From the NCBI GenBank assembly GCA_947095535.1, contig OX352773.1, positions 85,594,670-85,658,669 of the forward strand: a stretch of DNA of 64,000 nt, written 5' to 3'. Position numbers and translations under genes: made by a program. The DNA is from Poecilobothrus nobilitatus (lineage: Eukaryota > Arthropoda > Insecta > Diptera > Dolichopodidae). This document shows positions 60,530 to 64,000 of this stretch, piece by piece. Below the pieces are notes generated by a model. It worked only from the letters and a program-made list of their open reading frames with translations, did no database searches and was not told the origin of the DNA. Each line of letters begins with the position of its first letter. Positions within the stretch are counted from its first letter, which is position 1.

Positions 60530-61330
60530 AAAATATAAACAAATTTTAACAAAAGATGGGCTCCAGCAAGCACTCGATGCTGTTAAAGGTGGAATGATAG
60601 TTCACACCTCTAGCATTAAATTTAAAGTTAAAAAAACTGCCTTATATCGACATTACACCAAAAAAATACCTGCTGATATCAAACAATGAGCACCTAGCAT
60701 GCTAAAAAAGATCAGGAAGGGCACATTTGCTCGTGAATTGGCCACTTGGCAAATATTGGCTTCTCAATATCAAACGATATTCTTCTGGGTTCGGCCCAAT
60801 GGCTGGTTTAAATTGCTGCTGAAATGCTCCAATTGATATGAATGTGCCAAACAAATTTCGATGTGGTCGACCAAGTGAACCATCCTTATTTTGTTGTAGA
60901 TCATTACATATTATGTAGCTTTTTTAATTTAACAATGTTACAAATAGGTACTTCAAATGTACTTAACTTTCACTTTTACGCATAGGAACACATTGGTAGA
61001 GTTTCGCAATATCTAATTAAAAGTCGTGCCCAAGTAAACGAGATAAAAATAAGGAATTGGTTTAAAGAGATTATATCATATCTATATTCAAACGGATATT
61101 TAAATATATTTGATAATCGCGAACGAATATTCAATTGCGAAGAAACAGCATTTTTTTAAGTCCTAAAGAGAAAATACTATTTTAATGGCGAAAGGGCAGA
61201 AAGCAGTGTATTCTATGGTATCCAATGATGATAAGGAGAATCTCACAACACTAATAATGGGAAACGAGAAGGAATTCTTGCTCCATCAATGGTCGTCTTC
61301 TCTTATAAAAGCATCCCTCTTGCCCTAGCA
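60530..61330 (+). pseudogene. Pogo-like (DDE_1) transposase relic
   Basis: 60535-60690 encodes a pogo-type psq HTH: KYKQILTKDGLQQALDAV, KGGMIVHTSSIKFKVKKTAL, then YRHYTKKIPADIK. A piece near 60700-60760 (RKGTFARELATWQI) is less clear. 60980-61330 encodes the catalytic region in pieces: IRNWFKEIISYLYSNGYL, then RERIFNCEETAFFLSPKE (the first acidic catalytic block, usually N.DETGF), then KGQKAVYSMVSNDDKENLT and APSMVVFSYKSIPLA. The usual Asp of the first DDE block reads as Glu (CEET). Stops and frameshifts separate the parts and the rest of the DDE domain is missing. Dead copy. Confidence 0.75.
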
Positions 61331-61419
61331 AAGAGAATTGCTATAAAATGACATAAATTATTTTGTTTGAAATATATGTAAACTAGAATTTTTTTATTTA
61401 CTTTTAGCAGAACGGGTAC

Positions 61420-62205
61420 AAATCCTCGATCCACTTTAGGGACGTGGAATTTTTGAGACCATCCTCAATAGAGTTTTCGAAATAATACATCATTTTATTA
61501 ATTAATACGTATTTTCATGTGTAATATCAAAATATTAACTAATTATCCTATTAAAAATATATACATCTTTCTAATGTAGCGGAAAACTTTTTGTTTGGAT
61601 GTTTTATTTGGTATTTAAAAGGACTTAACCCACTTTTAGGTTTAGTGGCGATATAAATTTTTAGGAAGCGTTTGAAAATTTCTCAAAGATAAAATATTTA
61701 TTTTTTGCAAGTTTTTATTTCTTTAAATAATAGCTTTAACTATTTTAAACACAGTTTTGTTTTACTTTTTAAATAGTGGTCTAGGTGGTCTAGTACCAAG
61801 CGTACAAACTGATAGAGTGCGGATTCGAATCTCGTAGAGATCTAAGTGTTTCCAAAGAAAAATAAGTGAAAAATATTTGTTTTACAATTCAAATTTGTTT
61901 ACATTTGCAAAATCTTCTACTTAAATTCTAAGCATGCATTGTGGAGATAATTTATGTATGAATTGTAGAGATAATATAATTGTTTAAATATTCATACTTT
62001 TATTGCATAGGTACTTATTAAGAGTCGTCTTGTAACAAATATAGTATGTCCATTCAATAATTTTAGCAAAATTAATTGATTTTCTATACATTTTTTTTAT
62101 TTTGATTTAAATTGTTAAATATTTTATTTAATTATTTAATAAAAACTGAAACTTCAAATTTTATGTTTAGTGGCGATTGTATCCACTAAACCCACTTTAA
62201 GTAAT
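61420..62205. repeat. ccacttt / tttagtgg repeated and inverted motifs
   Basis: gatccactttagggacgtgg (61430-61449), acccacttttaggtttagtg (61628-61647, then gcgata) and gtttagtggcgattgtatcc (62165-62184) followed by actaaacccactttaag share ccactt and tttagtggcga words in both orientations. The last site forms a perfect 8-base stem (62166-62173 with 62183-62190). These may be subterminal repeats of the pogo-like element. Confidence 0.5.
61775..61860 (+). repeat. tRNA-like SINE head relic
   Basis: tggtctaggtggtctagtac resembles the A-box region, and cggattcgaatctcg the B box, of a tRNA-derived SINE. No body or A-run from the SINE types above follows directly. It sits between the repeated motifs at 61628 and 62165. 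Confidence 0.5.
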
Positions 62206-64000
62206 TTATATGTTGGTATATTGGAGATACAAATTAAATATATTTAAAATTACAAAAATTAGATTTTTTTAATTTAATTAATTAAAATACACATTTTTAA
62301 TCATAAATTATTCATTTATTATAAAATTATTTAATTTCAAACGTAAAAAATTAACAAAAAATTTGGTTAAGTTCTCTTAATGATTTTTATAAGAAAACAA
62401 TCGATAATAATGGTAAAATTTTAAACCGTGAACAAATATTATACTATTTTTATATTATTAAAATGATGATAGAACTTATACCTACATTTACCTAAAATTC
62501 TTAATACTTAGAAAGCGATCTCCTTTTGGGTATTTTACCTTAATCGTCATTAATATTTCCGTTTTGCAGAATTACAATTTATTTTACAATGAATTTCTTC
62601 CCAAAAGAAGCTGTACAGAGTTTTTTATAATTATGTATGTTTCAGAGATATTTGGATTTTTGCTCTAATCAAAGAATCTGTTTTAACTAAAAGTAAGGAA
62701 CCATTCTTACATAACATTGAATTTTTAAAATTAACATGAAATTTACAAATGCTTCTATTCTTTCTTAATTAGGTACTAATTGTATAAAAAATTCAGGTAA
62801 AAAACTGTTATGTAAATAGAAAATTTTAAATAAATTTTCCTAACTGGTATTTTTTGGTTATTAATATTTTAAACGTTTGCGTTAAGAATTCTATCAAAAA
62901 TAAAAAGTTTTCCTTAAAAACACAAAAAAAAAAAAAAAAATTACTTGATATTTTCTTTCATCATAATTAATTTGGGACTTAAAACGTCTTGTGTCATCTA
63001 TGTCTAGTCTTGTGTATTAAAAACTTTTGAGAAAAAAAATTCGAAGATTGTACTTGCGAAGTGGTTTTTTTTTCATGTTTTCTTCTACATCGTTAAAGTA
63101 TTTTCCTATGACTATTAACAATTATATTAGAATATTAGAAACCTAACCACACTGACACACACACATTTTTTCAAATAAGGAATTTTTGTGTTTTATATTT
63201 GTCTTCTATTTCCTGCTTCGTCTATAACCAAAATATTTTTATTATTAAAAAATAAATTTTTATTATATAAGAAAAACTAAAAGTATTATTTTACGTAAAT
63301 GGTATTTATAAGCCTCAAAGCTATTTTTCGGGTTAAGTATTATTATCTTTGATATATCGTACAGATTAATAACCGTACAAATTGTTTAAAATGCTTCTAT
63401 TTAATGCAATTCAAAAAAATATTATTTCTAACGATTTATAAGTAGTTTTGCGGGTTTTTTTTTTAAGCGAGCCAAAACCGCAGATCAGATTCTTCAAAAC
63501 TTATTCTAAACTAACAAACATAATTAGACAAACATAATATTATATTTTTAACAGCTTTCACTAAAATTTTGATTTATTTCATGTTCCATTAGTTTTATTT
63601 TATTTGCGTTTTATTTTTATGTCCGCTTTTTCATTTTCACAATTCAAAATCAAAAATTAAAAGGAACTAAATAAGTATTATAAGTTAAAAAATTATACTT
63701 AAAATGTTCTTGGCTTGCGAGTTTACTAGCTCTCACAATTTTAGTTTTGCAAAAAATTATATAAGTACCTATCAATTTTTGATTAATTTATTAAGCTGGA
63801 GTTTATTTCGGTAAAAGACTCTATGATAATTTTACATTATAATACATGAAAAATTTTGTACAAAAAAAAAAACAATTTAATTATTTACGATTAAATTTTA
63901 AAACGTACTTAACGAACGAAAACTACCTACTAAATATTTAACTTCCATCTTAAATTTAAGCTTTCTGAAAAATCAAGAATTCTGATTAATAATTTGTCTT
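62206..64000. other. AT-rich DNA, nothing recognised
   Basis: Homopolymer runs only; no gene, repeat or splice context recognised. Confidence 0.45.

Overview
The window is very AT-rich eukaryotic DNA with long introns, GT-AG splicing, tRNA-derived SINEs, non-LTR retrotransposon relics and Tc1/mariner-superfamily relics. The one host gene I can support is a dpr-family gene (defective proboscis extension response; neuronal cell-surface proteins with two immunoglobulin domains, known from insects). Together with a dispersed repeat whose tail resembles tails common in fly repeats, this points to an insect, most likely a fly (Diptera). Nothing bacterial, viral or CRISPR-like was seen.

The dpr gene lies on the + strand between 9937 and 34573. 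Six exons are well supported: 9937-10046, 13874-14087, 17086-17139, 31122-31224, 32166-32353 and 34428-34573. A 12-base in-frame microexon at 26232-26243 is also plausible. Joined without the microexon they encode the last 271 residues of the protein: Ig domain 1, a short linker, Ig domain 2 and a short hydrophobic C-terminal tail. From memory of the fly family the best match is dpr7, which sits on the small fourth chromosome in Drosophila melanogaster. The 5' exon with the start codon and signal peptide was not found, and the gene probably begins left of the window.

The rest is repeats and plain AT-rich DNA. 0-9.9 kb holds copies of a dispersed repeat (called family A here), short-period and ~100-base repeats (family B), and two decayed jockey-type retrotransposon fragments. 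The dpr introns hold a SINE, a ~690-base inverted-repeat element with a 9-base target duplication, an unusually long tRNA-headed SINE, a 98-base TA-flanked MITE, an 83-base-arm inverted repeat, a 1.3 kb TA-flanked element with a pogo/CENP-B-like HTH fragment, and a reversed family A copy. 34.6-64 kb appears to contain no host gene. It holds a second long SINE with an 8-base target duplication, more short SINEs, family A and B copies, a relic of a DUF4817-type Tc1/mariner transposase near 58.4 kb, and a pogo-like transposase relic near 60.5-61.3 kb.

I found no new multi-gene system. The most unusual points are the candidate dpr microexon, the family B satellite sitting inside structurally different inverted-repeat elements, the long SINE with a body I do not recognise, and the several small inverted-repeat elements with readable boundaries.
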